64,000 nt of DNA from Woodsholea maritima DSM 17123 (GTDB taxonomy: Bacteria > Pseudomonadota > Alphaproteobacteria > Caulobacterales > Maricaulaceae). A program made the position numbers and the translations under genes. The number at the start of each line of letters is the position of its first letter. Positions within the stretch are counted from its first letter, which is position 1. Location: contig NZ_KB908057.1 of the NCBI RefSeq assembly GCF_000382325.1, positions 302,783 through 366,782 of the forward strand, written 5' to 3'. Positions 16,301-25,110 of this stretch are shown piece after piece. Under the pieces are notes generated by a model that made no database searches, was not told the origin of the DNA, and worked only from the letters and a program-made list of their open reading frames with translations.

Positions 16301-17236
16301 TCAGTCTTTTCTTGGCGTTTTCCACCCTTCGATAAGGGCGTTGAGTGCCGCGATGACCGCTAAAGGCTGATCCAGGATCAAGTGATGACGGGCCTCGGGC
16401 ACATCTATAAAGGGGCTATCTTTAAAAACCCCTTGCATATAGGTCCACAGTGGGTCGGGGACTAAATCAGATTGTGCCCCGCGTATAAAGGCCAAGGGCG
16501 CGCGTAAGGCCTTGGCGAGATCTTCCGGGGCCTGACGGGTCCAGGAGAGTTTCTGCCACAGCTGCGGGTCGAAATGCCACGTATAGCCGCCCTCGACAGG
16601 GTGCAGGGATCCGCGCGCGATATAATCGACCAGCCAGGTGTTCTCACACGCTTGTTCGGGCAGCAGGCGGAAGCGGGCCAAGGCCTCGTCGATGGTGGCA
16701 TAAACGCGCCCCCCGCGCCGGGGCGGGCTTTCACTGCGTTGTTCGGATAAGGGCCGAAAGGGACTGTCCAAGATAATCGCGCGTGATAGGCGTTTGCCGT
16801 GCTCAATCGCGGCCATCATCGTGACAAAGCCGCCAAAGGAATGACCGACCAAAACCGGGCGCTCTTCGCCAGCAAAGGCTCCGCCCGCTTCGGCTGCGAT
16901 CAGCGCGTCTTCGCCGTGTTGAGAGAGGTCATAGCCCTCGCGCCAGCCCGAATGCCCCATCCCGGCGAGGTCGATGGCGACCACCCTGCGTTCATTTTGC
17001 GCCAAAAAAGGACCCATCGCATCCCACCATCCCTTATGGGCTGTGCCGCCATGGATCAAAATAATGCAGTTTTTTTGTTTTTTTCCCCACGCCTTCCAGG
17101 CCAGATCAATGCCTTTATGGGTGACATGACCCGTTTCAAAGGGCGTTTTGAGCGCCTTTGTAAACCATTCAGGGGCCGCCATCCCTGAAGGTGATTCGTT
17201 AACGAGGGGCGGGTTTTGATCCTCTGGGACAGCCAT
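16301..17236 (-). CDS. Alpha/beta hydrolase
   Basis: The 311-residue protein shows the alpha/beta-hydrolase order: oxyanion motif ILIHGGTAHKGWW near residue 60, then AIDLAGMGHS, the nucleophile Ser133 in GHSFGG, an acid probably in IRGAQSDLVP, and the catalytic His in the ARHHLILDQP segment. No signal peptide is seen. The cap region is rich in arginine. The substrate cannot be assigned. The 267-bp spacer upstream separates it from the divergent sigma-54 regulator. Confidence 0.88.
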   Translation of the reverse strand: MAVPEDQNPPLVNESPSGMAAPEWFTKALKTPFETGHVTHKGIDLAWKAWGKKQKNCIILIHGGTAHKGWWDAMGPFLAQNERRVVAIDLAGMGHSGWREGYDLSQHGEDALIAAEAGGAFAGEERPVLVGHSFGGFVTMMAAIEHGKRLSRAIILDSPFRPLSEQRSESPPRRGGRVYATIDEALARFRLLPEQACENTWLVDYIARGSLHPVEGGYTWHFDPQLWQKLSWTRQAPEDLAKALRAPLAFIRGAQSDLVPDPLWTYMQGVFKDSPFIDVPEARHHLILDQPLAVIAALNALIEGWKTPRKD

Positions 17237-17506
17237 TTTCTGGCTCCTTCCTTAACGCGTTTAGCTTTTGTAAAAGTCTGCGCCTGCTTTACGTTCACGT
17301 CAATCCTTACCAATGTAAGCAATGCTAAGGCTTTGTTTACCCTAATAATTTCCTACCGGCGCATAAACGTCAATTTTACGACTCCTGTCCCATAACGGCT
17401 CACACAACAAGCGGATGTCGGGGGCGCTCACGTGGAAAACCATGGGGCAAGCTCTTCTTCTCAATACTGAGACCGATACCCGTTAGCGACCGAAAAGGCG
17501 TGGGTG

Positions 17507-18976
17507 ATGGCTAAAACAGTTCTGGTTGTCGATGACGACCCGACTCAACGCCGCTTAATGCAAGCGGTACTGGAAAAACAGGGACACCATCCCGAGACGG
17601 CTGACAGTGGGGAAGCCGCCTTGGATCGGGTCAAACGCGGTGGAGTGGACGTGGTTCTGCTCGATCTGGTTATGCCCGGCATGGATGGTATGGAGACGTT
17701 AGAGGCGCTCAATGCCCGCGAACCGGGCTTGCCGGTGATCGTTTTGACCGCCCATGGCGGTATTGAAACGGTGGTCAAGGCGATGCGTGCAGGCGCGGTG
17801 GATTTCTTCATCAAGCCCGCTAGCCCCGAACGCATTGCGGTCTCGATCCGCAACGCCTTTAAGGTGCGCGAGCTGACGGGGGAGGTCTCCCGGCTTAAGC
17901 GCATGCAAAGCGGCAAGTCGGACTTCAAAGACATGGTGGCAGGTGCTGCCGGGATGCGCCAGGTGGTGCGTTTGGGCGAACGCGCGGCAAAATCCAATAT
18001 TCCGATTTTAATCACCGGGGAATCCGGGGTTGGTAAGGAATTGGTCGCACGCTCCATTCAGGCCGCGTCTGATCGGGCGGGAAAACCCTTCATCACGGTG
18101 AACTGCGGCGCTATTCCAGAAAATCTGGTGGAATCAACCTTGTTTGGTCACGAAAAAGGCGCGTTCACTGGCGCTGTGGCCAAGCATATGGGTAAATTCC
18201 AAGAGGCTGATGGCGGCACGCTCTTCCTGGATGAAATCGGTGAACTGCCCCTGGACATGCAGGTCAAACTGCTGCGCGCCCTGCAAGAAGGTGAAGTGGA
18301 CCCGGTGGGCTCGAAAAAGCCCGTCAAGGTCGATGTGCGCATCATTTCGGCCACCAATCGCGATCTGGCCGAACAGGTCCGCGCCGGTCAATTCCGCGAA
18401 GATCTCTTCTACCGCTTGAACGTATTCCCGATTGAAGTGCCGGCCTTGCGTGAACGCAAGGATGATATGACCGCCCTGGTGCGTCACTTCATTGCGCGCT
18501 TCAACACGCAGGAAAACAAACAGATCATGGATGCCGACGCGGCCGCTATGGATCTGATGATGGCCTATGACTGGCCGGGCAATGTGCGCCAGCTGGAAAA
18601 TATGGTCTTCCGCGCGGTGGTCTTATGCGATGGCGACTACCTGACCCCGCAGGACTTTCCGCAAATCTCGGGCATGACGCCCAGCTTTGCCGACGAGCCT
18701 GCGCCCGCACCGGTGCATCATGAAGCCCTGCCGGTCTTGCATGAAGCCCTGGAGGATGAGGCCGGGGATGATTTGGCCAAGGTCGACATTGTGGATGCGG
18801 GGGGCCATTTACGCCCGCTGGAATCCATCGAGCGTGACCTGATCCAGTTTGCGATTGAAACCTATTCTGGGCGAATGGCCGAAGTGGCCCGGCGTCTGGG
18901 CGTAGGGCGCTCCACGCTTTATCGCAAAGTGCGCGAATACGAATTAGACGTCGATAATTTCCGCGAGGCGGGTTAA
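17507..18976 (+). CDS. Sigma-54-dependent response regulator, TacA-like
   Basis: The 489-residue protein is an NtrC-type activator. The receiver has the acidic pocket VVDDDP, phospho-acceptor D53, T81 and K103. The AAA+ domain has Walker A GESGVGKE (171-178), the sigma-54 contact loop GAFTGA (218-223) and Walker B LFLDEIGE (239-246). A Fis-type helix-turn-helix ends the protein (VARRLGVGRSTLYRKVREY). Length and receiver sequence resemble Caulobacter TacA, which controls stalk genes; this is a suggestion from memory. No histidine kinase lies nearby. ATG at 17507 is preferred over the GTG three bases earlier. Confidence 0.93.
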   Translation: MAKTVLVVDDDPTQRRLMQAVLEKQGHHPETADSGEAALDRVKRGGVDVVLLDLVMPGMDGMETLEALNAREPGLPVIVLTAHGGIETVVKAMRAGAVDFFIKPASPERIAVSIRNAFKVRELTGEVSRLKRMQSGKSDFKDMVAGAAGMRQVVRLGERAAKSNIPILITGESGVGKELVARSIQAASDRAGKPFITVNCGAIPENLVESTLFGHEKGAFTGAVAKHMGKFQEADGGTLFLDEIGELPLDMQVKLLRALQEGEVDPVGSKKPVKVDVRIISATNRDLAEQVRAGQFREDLFYRLNVFPIEVPALRERKDDMTALVRHFIARFNTQENKQIMDADAAAMDLMMAYDWPGNVRQLENMVFRAVVLCDGDYLTPQDFPQISGMTPSFADEPAPAPVHHEALPVLHEALEDEAGDDLAKVDIVDAGGHLRPLESIERDLIQFAIETYSGRMAEVARRLGVGRSTLYRKVREYELDVDNFREAG

Positions 18977-19012
18977 CCCCCCCCTGATCTGCCTTTCGAA
19001 CTATCGGTCGAT

Positions 19013-19046
19013 AAAAACGCGCTGGTCCCCCGCCAGCGCGTTTTTT
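19013..19046 (+). terminator. Rho-independent terminator
   Basis: A GC-rich stem (ACGCGCTGG with CCAGCGCGT) is followed by TTTTTT. It lies 37 bp past the stop of the sigma-54 activator. Confidence 0.9.
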
Positions 19047-19065
19047 GTTGGGGGGTGGCTAATTC

Positions 19066-19180
19066 CTGTCACCCCAAACTTGATTTGGGGTCCATGCCGT
19101 AAGAGTTGAGCTTGATTCTGATTGGTCAGAATAATCGTCAAAGTCACGGCCTGGATGCCAGATTAAATCTGGCATGACAG
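19066..19180. repeat. Intergenic palindromic repeat, copy 1
   Basis: A 115-bp element bounded by CTGTCA and its reverse complement TGACAG. Inside are two stem-loops, CCCCAAA-cttga-TTTGGGG and TGCCAGATT-AATCTGGCA, and an outer pair TCCATGCCGT with ACGGCCTGGA. The whole could fold as one nested structure. It resembles the dispersed intergenic palindromes of alphaproteobacterial genomes and shares its ends and the following TTCTTTTT with copy 2. Confidence 0.7.
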
Positions 19181-19242
19181 TTCTTTTTAATTCCTCGCTT
19201 AGCTTCGGGCGCGCGTTCGCGCTTGCGCCCCTTCGGGTCGAC

Positions 19243-19332
19243 CTGTCATCCCCGACTTGATCGGGGATCTATGCGCGTTATCGGCATACTCAATAGATCC
19301 CGGATGTGCGCTTCGCTTCTCCGGGATGACAG
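19243..19332. repeat. Intergenic palindromic repeat, copy 2
   Basis: A 90-bp element with the same CTGTCA/TGACAG ends as copy 1. It holds the stem CCCCGA-cttga-TCGGGG and the pair GGATCTATGCGCG/TAGATCC. The phrase ACTTGAT between the stem arms is shared with copy 1. Both copies are followed by TTCTTTTT. Confidence 0.7.
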
Positions 19333-19381
19333 TTCTTTTTTTTGCTGTCGTTGCGATGCGGGGATAGTTCACAAAAAGTCG

Positions 19382-19428
19382 CCCCCTCCGGTCCTATCGG
19401 ACCACCTCCCCCGCTTCGCAGGGGAGGA
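19382..19428. repeat. Short palindromic repeat-like element
   Basis: Two small stem-loops lie back to back: GGTCC-TATC-GGACC (19390-19403) and CCTCCCC-n9-GGGGAGG (19405-19427). Elements of this pattern are common in intergenic DNA of related bacteria, but only one copy is present in the window, so its status as a repeat is inferred. Confidence 0.45.
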
Positions 19429-19498
19429 CAGGTCTCACACTTCGTCACCCCAGGGTCCATCAGCAAAGACGGCCCATCAGAGGCTTGCCCGAGCAGGC

Positions 19499-20110
19499 TT
19501 AAGACGCCTTGGCGTCTAAGCCGCCCGCAATGATTTGGAAGCGCGCCCGCGGATCTGGCGTCGCTTGAGGCGCAGGGGAGGGGGGAGCCATGGGTTCAGG
19601 GGCCGCTGGCGGCGTTGGCGCATGGGGTGCGCTATCGCCGACCACCAAGCGCGGGGTGAAGCCCTTTTTGACGGCCTTCTTGGCACCTTGGGGCAGGGCG
19701 CTTTGTGCCTCGCTCAGAACTGGCGTCTCAACCGCTTCGATCACATCGTCATGGATGTCGCGGCCATAGCTGCGGCGTGGTTGCGATTTCGATGTAAAGC
19801 TGGAGGTTTTGGACTTGAACGAGGAATAGCGTGGGCGATCTATGCCTTTGGCTTTACCTTTGGCCTTCTTCTCGATCTCTTTGAGCTTCAACGCTTGGCG
19901 AGCAGACAATGGCTCATCCAAAGCGCCTTTCTCGGGGTCATTAAACGCCGAGCCAAAGGTTTCCAGGCGATCTTCTAAGGAGGTGACAAAGTCCTCCTCC
20001 CACTCGCTGAAGGCGCGCGTGGGATCGTCCCCGCTGGTTATCAGCGCTTTGGCCCGGCGCAATTTCGCCAGGGCCTTACGCTTTTTCTTATCGTCTATAT
20101 CGCGCGCCAT
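19499..20110 (-). CDS. Hypothetical basic, low-complexity protein
   Basis: I do not recognise this 203-residue protein. The first half is helical and highly charged (MARDIDDKKKRKALAKLRRAK; LSARQALKLKEIEKKAKGKAKG), followed by a serine- and lysine-rich linker. The C-terminal third is rich in proline and alanine, with repeated P-x-P. It ends ARFQIIAGGLDAKAS. The start at 20110 begins 25 bp after gapR; no clear ribosome-binding site is present. It may be cotranscribed with gapR. The charge pattern would fit a nucleic-acid-associated or scaffold protein, but this is only inference. Confidence 0.65.
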   Translation of the reverse strand: MARDIDDKKKRKALAKLRRAKALITSGDDPTRAFSEWEEDFVTSLEDRLETFGSAFNDPEKGALDEPLSARQALKLKEIEKKAKGKAKGIDRPRYSSFKSKTSSFTSKSQPRRSYGRDIHDDVIEAVETPVLSEAQSALPQGAKKAVKKGFTPRLVVGDSAPHAPTPPAAPEPMAPPSPAPQATPDPRARFQIIAGGLDAKAS

Positions 20111-20135
20111 GCGAACGAATATAGAACAAAATATC

Positions 20136-20420
20136 TTACTCGCCAAGAGCCCCGAGATATAATTCCAAGAGCGCTTCCATCTCCTGGCGCTCATGACGGT
20201 CTTGCTTGCGCAGGCGAATGACCTGGCGCAGGACCTTGACATCAAAGCCCATAGATTTGGCTTCGGCATAGACCTCTTTCATATCGGCCATGACGGCGGC
20301 TTTGTCTTCTTCCAGGCGCTCGATGCGGGCGACAAAGGCGCGGATCTGATCGCGCGCGCTGGCACCGATGGCATCAGAGACATCGCCTTCAGGGGCATAG
20401 GGGTCGGTTTCGGTCACCAT
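20136..20420 (-). CDS. gapR: GapR-like nucleoid-associated protein (DUF2312)
   Basis: GapR binds AT-rich, overtwisted DNA ahead of moving polymerases and is important in Caulobacter. This 94-residue protein has the family core: [17 protein letters not shown] followed by [29 protein letters not shown]. It ends in [10 protein letters not shown]. The N-terminal 20 residues are acidic and vary in the family. The start at 20420 follows GGAG with good spacing; the frame is open further upstream but that part lacks similarity to the family. Confidence 0.95.
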   Translation of the reverse strand: MVTETDPYAPEGDVSDAIGASARDQIRAFVARIERLEEDKAAVMADMKEVYAEAKSMGFDVKVLRQVIRLRKQDRHERQEMEALLELYLGALGE

Positions 20421-20529
20421 GGGCGTTCTCCAGTCTTGCGCGCCCAAGGGCTTGGTCGCGTGGGGATGGGGTGGGCGTGCGTCATACGCGCCCCGGCCCC
20501 CCTTTGGCAAGGCGCCTCTTCGCCCCGGA

Positions 20530-21303
20530 TCAGGAAAAGGGAAGGTCGCTGGCGGTTTTTAACGCCAGGCTGCGCGCTTCGCGGATCTGACTATCACTCA
20601 GATTTTCCGCGATAAATTCACGCTCATCACCGGGATGATCCACTAAAGACAGCGCCAGGCCCTGGGCCTGTCTTTGATCCAAAGATGTGTAAAGCGTATC
20701 TTGGCGCACCATGGAAAGGGCGACCGGCGCCCCTGACAGGCTCAACGCCCCATGGCGACTGACATAGGCCATCAAGGTTTCGGCCTGGCTGGGTAGGCCT
20801 TTGGCCGCATCGCGATCAAAGATCGGGCGGTCATAGGCCACGCCCAAAGTCTCCGTCACATCCATGATCGCCAATTGATCCTCATCGAGGAGATTCACAA
20901 AGACCTGGGCCTTTCCCATCGGATCGGGATGCAAGGTCGCGGGGATGGAGCCATAGGCCGCGATTTTCGCCGAATGGACCACGCTATAGCCCGATAGCGT
21001 GATGGCGAGCGTTGGTACGATCTGATCATCGCCAAATTTTTCGCGCAGGCGCCGGGGCGATGCATTCGATCCACAGGCGATCACCGCATGGCGCGGACGA
21101 TGAAGGGCCTCAATTTCGGCCTGGGTCAGAAGGGTGCGCGCCTTGGCCTCGCCTTCAAAGACGCTGTCCTCTACATGGCTGGCATTCCAATGGAGTAGCG
21201 CCAGGGCCTGGCCGCGGATAAAGACAAAGCTCTCGCGCGGGGGCTCAAAGGGATAGGCCAAAGCATGATCAATGCGTGCCTCCAGCGCGGCGTGCTCGCT
21301 CAT
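20530..21303 (-). CDS. Hypothetical protein with a YGSN-like motif
   Basis: The 257-residue protein is not firmly recognised. It contains [17 protein letters not shown], like the Y-G-S-N loop of gamma-glutamylcyclotransferase-fold proteins, and later [29 protein letters not shown]. That order (glycine-serine loop, then a strand carrying an acidic residue) is compatible with that fold. A catalytic Glu was not placed with confidence. It follows the alpha/beta hydrolase gene by 4 bp and belongs to an operon with it and a TPR protein. Confidence 0.6.
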   Translation of the reverse strand: MSEHAALEARIDHALAYPFEPPRESFVFIRGQALALLHWNASHVEDSVFEGEAKARTLLTQAEIEALHRPRHAVIACGSNASPRRLREKFGDDQIVPTLAITLSGYSVVHSAKIAAYGSIPATLHPDPMGKAQVFVNLLDEDQLAIMDVTETLGVAYDRPIFDRDAAKGLPSQAETLMAYVSRHGALSLSGAPVALSMVRQDTLYTSLDQRQAQGLALSLVDHPGDEREFIAENLSDSQIREARSLALKTASDLPFS

Positions 21304-21307
21304 CTCA

Positions 21308-22138
21308 TTACCCCTTTAGTCGGTTGAGGGCCTCGACAATCAGGCCTTGATGGCTGAAATGGAGGTTATGGCCCGCGCCGTCAATAAGGGTGAGGTGTAC
21401 CTGATCACTCACCGCATCGAGCGCGCCCGAATGGCGCGCCGTCCACAGGACTTGATCGTGCGGCGCGGCCAGGATCACCGTGGGCACACTCAATTCAGGG
21501 TAACGGGTTTCCTGGGCCGCCAGATGGGCATTGACATCGGCCATGTCGCGGGCATTGGCGCGAAAGCGACGCGGATGCAGGATCAGGGCGAGATCAGAGT
21601 CTTCAATATAGCTCGCGGGTACGGGCTCGGGGTGGAAGGCATGGGCCACGCCCTTACCCAGCATCAAGGGACCGAGCAGGGGCGCGACCACATGGCTGAT
21701 CAGCCAGCCGATCAGGGGCCAGTGGGTGGCTTTGTTATACCAGGCCGCTTCGCCTACGCCCGCGCGCAGGGCCGGAGCAATCAGGAGCTGACCTTTGAAG
21801 AGGTGAGGGTGATCGAGCGCACAGCGCATGGCAATCGCCCCGCCCCAGGAATGCCCCACGATCAGCACATCCTTTAGGCCCTTGGCCGCCATAAAGTCTG
21901 TGATCAATTGGGCCTCACGCTGGGGCGTCCAAGGCCCAGGGGGTCGTGTGGAATGGCCAAGGCCCGGGCGATCGAGATAGATGGCATGGAAATCATTTAA
22001 GTGACCGTTCAGTGCCAGATAAGGATCGCGCAGATTACTGATCGCGCCATGCAGGATCACAACGCTTTGCTGTTGGGGATCGCCTGTCTCGATATAATGA
22101 AGGCGTGCCTCCTGAAGTTCTAAGACGCGAGCTTCCAT
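21308..22138 (-). CDS. Alpha/beta hydrolase
   Basis: The 276-residue enzyme shows VVILHGAISN (oxyanion), YLDRPGLGHS, the nucleophile Ser97 in GHSWGG, an acid near ILAAPHDQVLW and the His in DGAGHNLHFSH. The cap region has a hydrophobic segment (HWPLIGWLISHVVAPLLG) that may contact membrane. The layout resembles hydrolases of the haloalkane dehalogenase/epoxide hydrolase type, but the substrate is unknown. It lies 6 bp downstream of the TPR gene. Confidence 0.88.
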   Translation of the reverse strand: MEARVLELQEARLHYIETGDPQQQSVVILHGAISNLRDPYLALNGHLNDFHAIYLDRPGLGHSTRPPGPWTPQREAQLITDFMAAKGLKDVLIVGHSWGGAIAMRCALDHPHLFKGQLLIAPALRAGVGEAAWYNKATHWPLIGWLISHVVAPLLGPLMLGKGVAHAFHPEPVPASYIEDSDLALILHPRRFRANARDMADVNAHLAAQETRYPELSVPTVILAAPHDQVLWTARHSGALDAVSDQVHLTLIDGAGHNLHFSHQGLIVEALNRLKG

Positions 22139-22144
22139 ATCCGC

Positions 22145-22735
22145 TTATAAGGCCCGCCCGGCGGCGGCGGACTCCAGACGCTCCACGCCGTTACGCGCCC
22201 GCGGATGGAGGGGGAAGATTTTTAAGGCCTCTTTATAGGCCTCCAGCGCGCCTTCCGGGCTCTCGGCGCGTTCCAGGACATTGCCTAGCATGACATAGGC
22301 ATCAAATCGGTTGGGTTCTAACACCAGGGCGCGTTCCAAGGCTTCCATGGCGAAGGTCCAATCGGCGCGCGCGGCGGCGGTTTCAGCGGTGCGGATCCAG
22401 CCTTCAGACAGCTCTGGTTCCAATTGGCGCACATAATGATATTGGCGCTCGGCCAGCGTCCATTCGCCGGCCTGGGCGGCCATGCGGCCGCGATCAAGCA
22501 TATACTGCGCGGTATCGCCGCCTTGTTGTTCCCACAGCGAGATGACCTCTGCGGCCAGCGCGTTGGCTTCATCTTCGTTGGTGCTGGCTTTGAGGGCCGC
22601 CAAGCGCTCGGCTAAACGCGCTTGCGGGCTAAGGCTCGATGTGCCTTGAGGGGGGCTCAGATCAATAGAGCGCTCCTGCCCCGGCGCTGCGGGGGCGGGC
22701 TGAACCATCAACAGAAGGGCACTGAACCAGATCAT
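22145..22735 (-). CDS. TPR-repeat protein with N-terminal signal
   Basis: The 196-residue protein begins with a short hydrophobic segment (MIWFSALLLMVQPAPAAPG), a likely signal peptide. Two or three TPR units follow in the second half, as in ALVLEPNRFDAYVMLGNVLERA and ALEAYKEALKIFPLHPRARNG. It probably acts as an exported scaffold. It heads a three-gene operon with the hydrolase and the YGSN-like protein, with spacings of 6 and 4 bp. Confidence 0.8.
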   Translation of the reverse strand: MIWFSALLLMVQPAPAAPGQERSIDLSPPQGTSSLSPQARLAERLAALKASTNEDEANALAAEVISLWEQQGGDTAQYMLDRGRMAAQAGEWTLAERQYHYVRQLEPELSEGWIRTAETAAARADWTFAMEALERALVLEPNRFDAYVMLGNVLERAESPEGALEAYKEALKIFPLHPRARNGVERLESAAAGRAL

Positions 22736-22813
22736 CGCCCCAGCTTACGGGGACATTTTAAAGAAACCAATGGGCAAAGGCGGTCGCGGATGAATTTTCA
22801 CGCGCGTTTGGGT

Positions 22814-23443
22814 CTAAACCGGCAGGCCGCGCTCTTGCATATCTTTGCGCAAGGTTTCGGCATCGACAAAGCGTACCGCCTGGAAGCCACAGCGGATGGC
22901 CGCATCGACATTATCTTGGCGATCATCGACGAACAGGGTCTCGCCGGGTTTGGAGGCGATTCGCTTCTTGGTCAGCTCATAGATTTTGGGATCGGGCTTA
23001 ACCAAGCCTTCTTCGCCGGAGACCACCGTATGGAGGAGCTTTTGCGTGAAGGGATAGATCCCCATCACGGCGGGCCATTTTTCCGCCGGCATATTGGTCA
23101 GGGCATATTGCGGCACGCCGGCTGCGTCCAGGGTTTCGAAAAGCTCCAAAACCCCAGGCATCGTTCCGTCAAACATCTCTAACCAGCGCACATCCCAGGC
23201 GCGGATCAAAGCTTCTTTATCCGGATGGCGTACAACCAAAGCGGCACGATTGTCGGCCATGGTGACACCGCGATCATGATAGGTGTGCCAGTCCATGGTA
23301 CAAACGCCGTTGAGAAAGTCCTCAACGGCGTTTGGGTCTTCAATCAGCGTTTTGTAAAGCCGTTTAGGATCCCAGCGCACAAGGGTGTTGCCGATATCCC
23401 AAAGCAGGGCTGTTGCACGCGGCAAGCTACGCGCCGCGCTCAT
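22814..23443 (-). CDS. HAD-IA family hydrolase
   Basis: The 209-residue protein is a haloacid-dehalogenase-type hydrolase. Motif I reads LLWDIGNTLV: the nucleophile Asp is present but the usual second acid (DxD) is Gly, as in the YihX/DxGN subgroup. Motif II is ALTNMP, motif III the Lys in GLVKPDPKIY, and motif IV LFVDDRQDN. Substrates of this subgroup are small phosphate esters; the one here is unknown. ATG at 23443 is used; a GTG one codon earlier is possible. It follows rpmJ by only 5 bp. Confidence 0.9.
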   Translation of the reverse strand: MSAARSLPRATALLWDIGNTLVRWDPKRLYKTLIEDPNAVEDFLNGVCTMDWHTYHDRGVTMADNRAALVVRHPDKEALIRAWDVRWLEMFDGTMPGVLELFETLDAAGVPQYALTNMPAEKWPAVMGIYPFTQKLLHTVVSGEEGLVKPDPKIYELTKKRIASKPGETLFVDDRQDNVDAAIRCGFQAVRFVDAETLRKDMQERGLPV

Positions 23444-23448
23444 CACAC

Positions 23449-23574
23449 CTAACCAGCGCGCGCTTTAAAGCGTGGGTCGGTTTTGTTGATCACGTATACG
23501 CGGCCACGGCGACGCACCACCTGGCAATCGCGGTGGCGGTTTTTCAAAGAACGAATAGAGCTGCGGACTTTCAT
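23449..23574 (-). CDS. rpmJ: 50S ribosomal protein L36
   Basis: Translating the minus strand from the ATG at 23572-23574 gives a 41-residue basic protein beginning [20 protein letters not shown] and ending [13 protein letters not shown]. This is the longer L36 form that lacks the four-Cys zinc site; only one Cys is present. It is a small protein of the 50S subunit. The HAD hydrolase gene follows at once, so the two share a transcript. Confidence 0.95.
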   Translation of the reverse strand: MKVRSSIRSLKNRHRDCQVVRRRGRVYVINKTDPRFKARAG

Positions 23575-23878
23575 GGTTTCGCGCCTGTCTTGAGTAAATG
23601 TCTTCTTTGGCCTAGTGCCGTCTTTGGGTCGGGCCCAAATTTGAAGCGCGGTGATTACGCGATGGTGGGCGCAGAGTCAACACACCAGCACTGCAAACAA
23701 GGCAAATTTCATACGCGCAAAGGCGCGCGCGTCTAGGCGCTGTCGCTTTTTTGCATCGCGCGTGAAGCTTTATCGCGCCTGATGCGTTTTGCCCAGGGTC
23801 CACAACATTCTCAGCTTGGGTTCATATCGCCATGGCTTATACTTGGCCCAACGTCTTTAAACTTCGGGGAGATCGCCT
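23575..23878. other. 304-bp spacer between rpmJ and lytic transglycosylase
   Basis: This divergent spacer must hold promoters for rpmJ on the minus strand and the transglycosylase on the plus strand. No convincing promoter hexamers, hairpins or small genes were seen. A GGGGAG ribosome-binding site at its right end serves the transglycosylase. Confidence 0.6.
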
Positions 23879-25105
23879 ATGACGGCCAAACACCAAACTT
23901 TGCGTGCGCTTATGGTGGCTTTGGCCCTAGGCAGTGCCCTGACGGCCCCGGTCATGGCGCAGGATCAGCCCTTTGAAACCTGGTCGCGTGACTTTCAGGC
24001 GCGTCTGATTGATCGCGGGGTCGATCGCGCCATTGTCGCGTCTATGTTTGATGGGATCGAGCCTGATCCGCGCATTATTGAACGTGATCGCAGCCAGCCC
24101 GAATTCGTGCGCCCGATTTGGGAATATATCGCCGGGGCGGCCTCTGAAGATCGCGCCGCCAAGGGACGGCTCGCGCAAATCCGCGAGATTGAAGCGCTGA
24201 ATGCCATTGAAGCGCGCTATGAGGTGGATCGCCATATCCTAACGGCGATTTGGGGCCTGGAAAGCGCCTATGGTGAGATCCAGGGCACCAATGACATTGT
24301 ACGTGCATTGGCGACCTTGGCCTGGGAAGGGCGTCGTCGCCAATGGGCCGAAGATCAGCTCTATGCCGTGACGCGCATGCTGGATCGCGGCTGGGCCACG
24401 CGCGATCAGTTAAAAGGCTCATGGGCTGGGGCGATGGGCCAGACCCAATTTATCCCGACGACGTATCTAGAGCGCGCGCAAGATCTCGATAATGATGGCG
24501 ACCGTGATATCTGGGGGGATGCGGGCGATGCCCTGGCCTCGGCGGCGGCCTTGTTAAACCGGGGCGGTTGGCAGGCGAATGCGCCGGTGGTGATCGAAGT
24601 CACGCTGGGTGAGGATTTCAACTGGTCAGTGTGGAATGAAACCGGATGGAAGCCTGTTTCAGAGTGGGCCGCTTTAGGCGTTGCTCGCCAGGGAAGCTTG
24701 CCCTGGGATGAGTATTTGCTCAATCGCCGCGCCAAATTGAACGCCCCTGCGGGCGCGCGCGGTCCGGCCTTCTTGACCTTTGATAATTTTGAAGCGATCA
24801 AGCATTATAATAATTCCACCGCCTATGCGCTGGGTGTGGCGTATCTCGCCAGCAAGCTGGGCTCTGGCCCGGACATAGTTGGTGAATGGCCGCTGGATAA
24901 CCCCCCGCTCAACCGCGCGCAATCGCAAGCCATGCAAGAAGCGCTGGTTGATCTGGGCTATGATCCGGGCGGCGTGGACGGCATTGTCGGGCCGAATACT
25001 CGCCGGGCTATCCGCGCCTTTCAGGCCGCTGAGGGCATGACGCCGGATGGCTATGCGGGCGCAGAGGTACATGGGCGAATTTTGCGCAAGGCCGGACGTA
25101 CTTAA
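23879..25105 (+). CDS. Lytic murein transglycosylase, MltB family
   Basis: The 408-residue enzyme cleaves peptidoglycan glycan strands to 1,6-anhydro products. A signal peptide (residues 1-28, ending VMAQ) sends it out of the cytoplasm. The SLT_2 domain (about 30-325) has the catalytic Glu128 in WGLESAYG, the GAMGQTQFIPTTYL motif and AQDLDNDGDRDIW. A C-terminal peptidoglycan-binding domain follows, from about residue 340 (QEALVDLGYDPGGVDGIVG, TRRAIRAFQ). No lipobox Cys is present, so the protein is probably soluble in the periplasm. Confidence 0.94.
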   Translation: MTAKHQTLRALMVALALGSALTAPVMAQDQPFETWSRDFQARLIDRGVDRAIVASMFDGIEPDPRIIERDRSQPEFVRPIWEYIAGAASEDRAAKGRLAQIREIEALNAIEARYEVDRHILTAIWGLESAYGEIQGTNDIVRALATLAWEGRRRQWAEDQLYAVTRMLDRGWATRDQLKGSWAGAMGQTQFIPTTYLERAQDLDNDGDRDIWGDAGDALASAAALLNRGGWQANAPVVIEVTLGEDFNWSVWNETGWKPVSEWAALGVARQGSLPWDEYLLNRRAKLNAPAGARGPAFLTFDNFEAIKHYNNSTAYALGVAYLASKLGSGPDIVGEWPLDNPPLNRAQSQAMQEALVDLGYDPGGVDGIVGPNTRRAIRAFQAAEGMTPDGYAGAEVHGRILRKAGRT

Positions 25106-25110
25106 AGCGT

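Larger units (their letters stand above)
18977..19498. other. 522-bp gene-free spacer with repeats
   Basis: No coding frame here has a credible start, ribosome-binding site or protein pattern. The spacer contains a terminator and three palindromic repeat elements listed separately. It separates the sigma-54 regulator from a convergent unknown gene. Confidence 0.8.

Noticed and set aside
19223-19533. Open frames on the plus strand within the repeat spacer
   Set aside because: They run through palindromic repeats, lack ribosome-binding sites and show no protein-like pattern.
23413-23736. Plus-strand frame opposite rpmJ
   Set aside because: The minus strand clearly encodes L36 here; the plus frame is its shadow.
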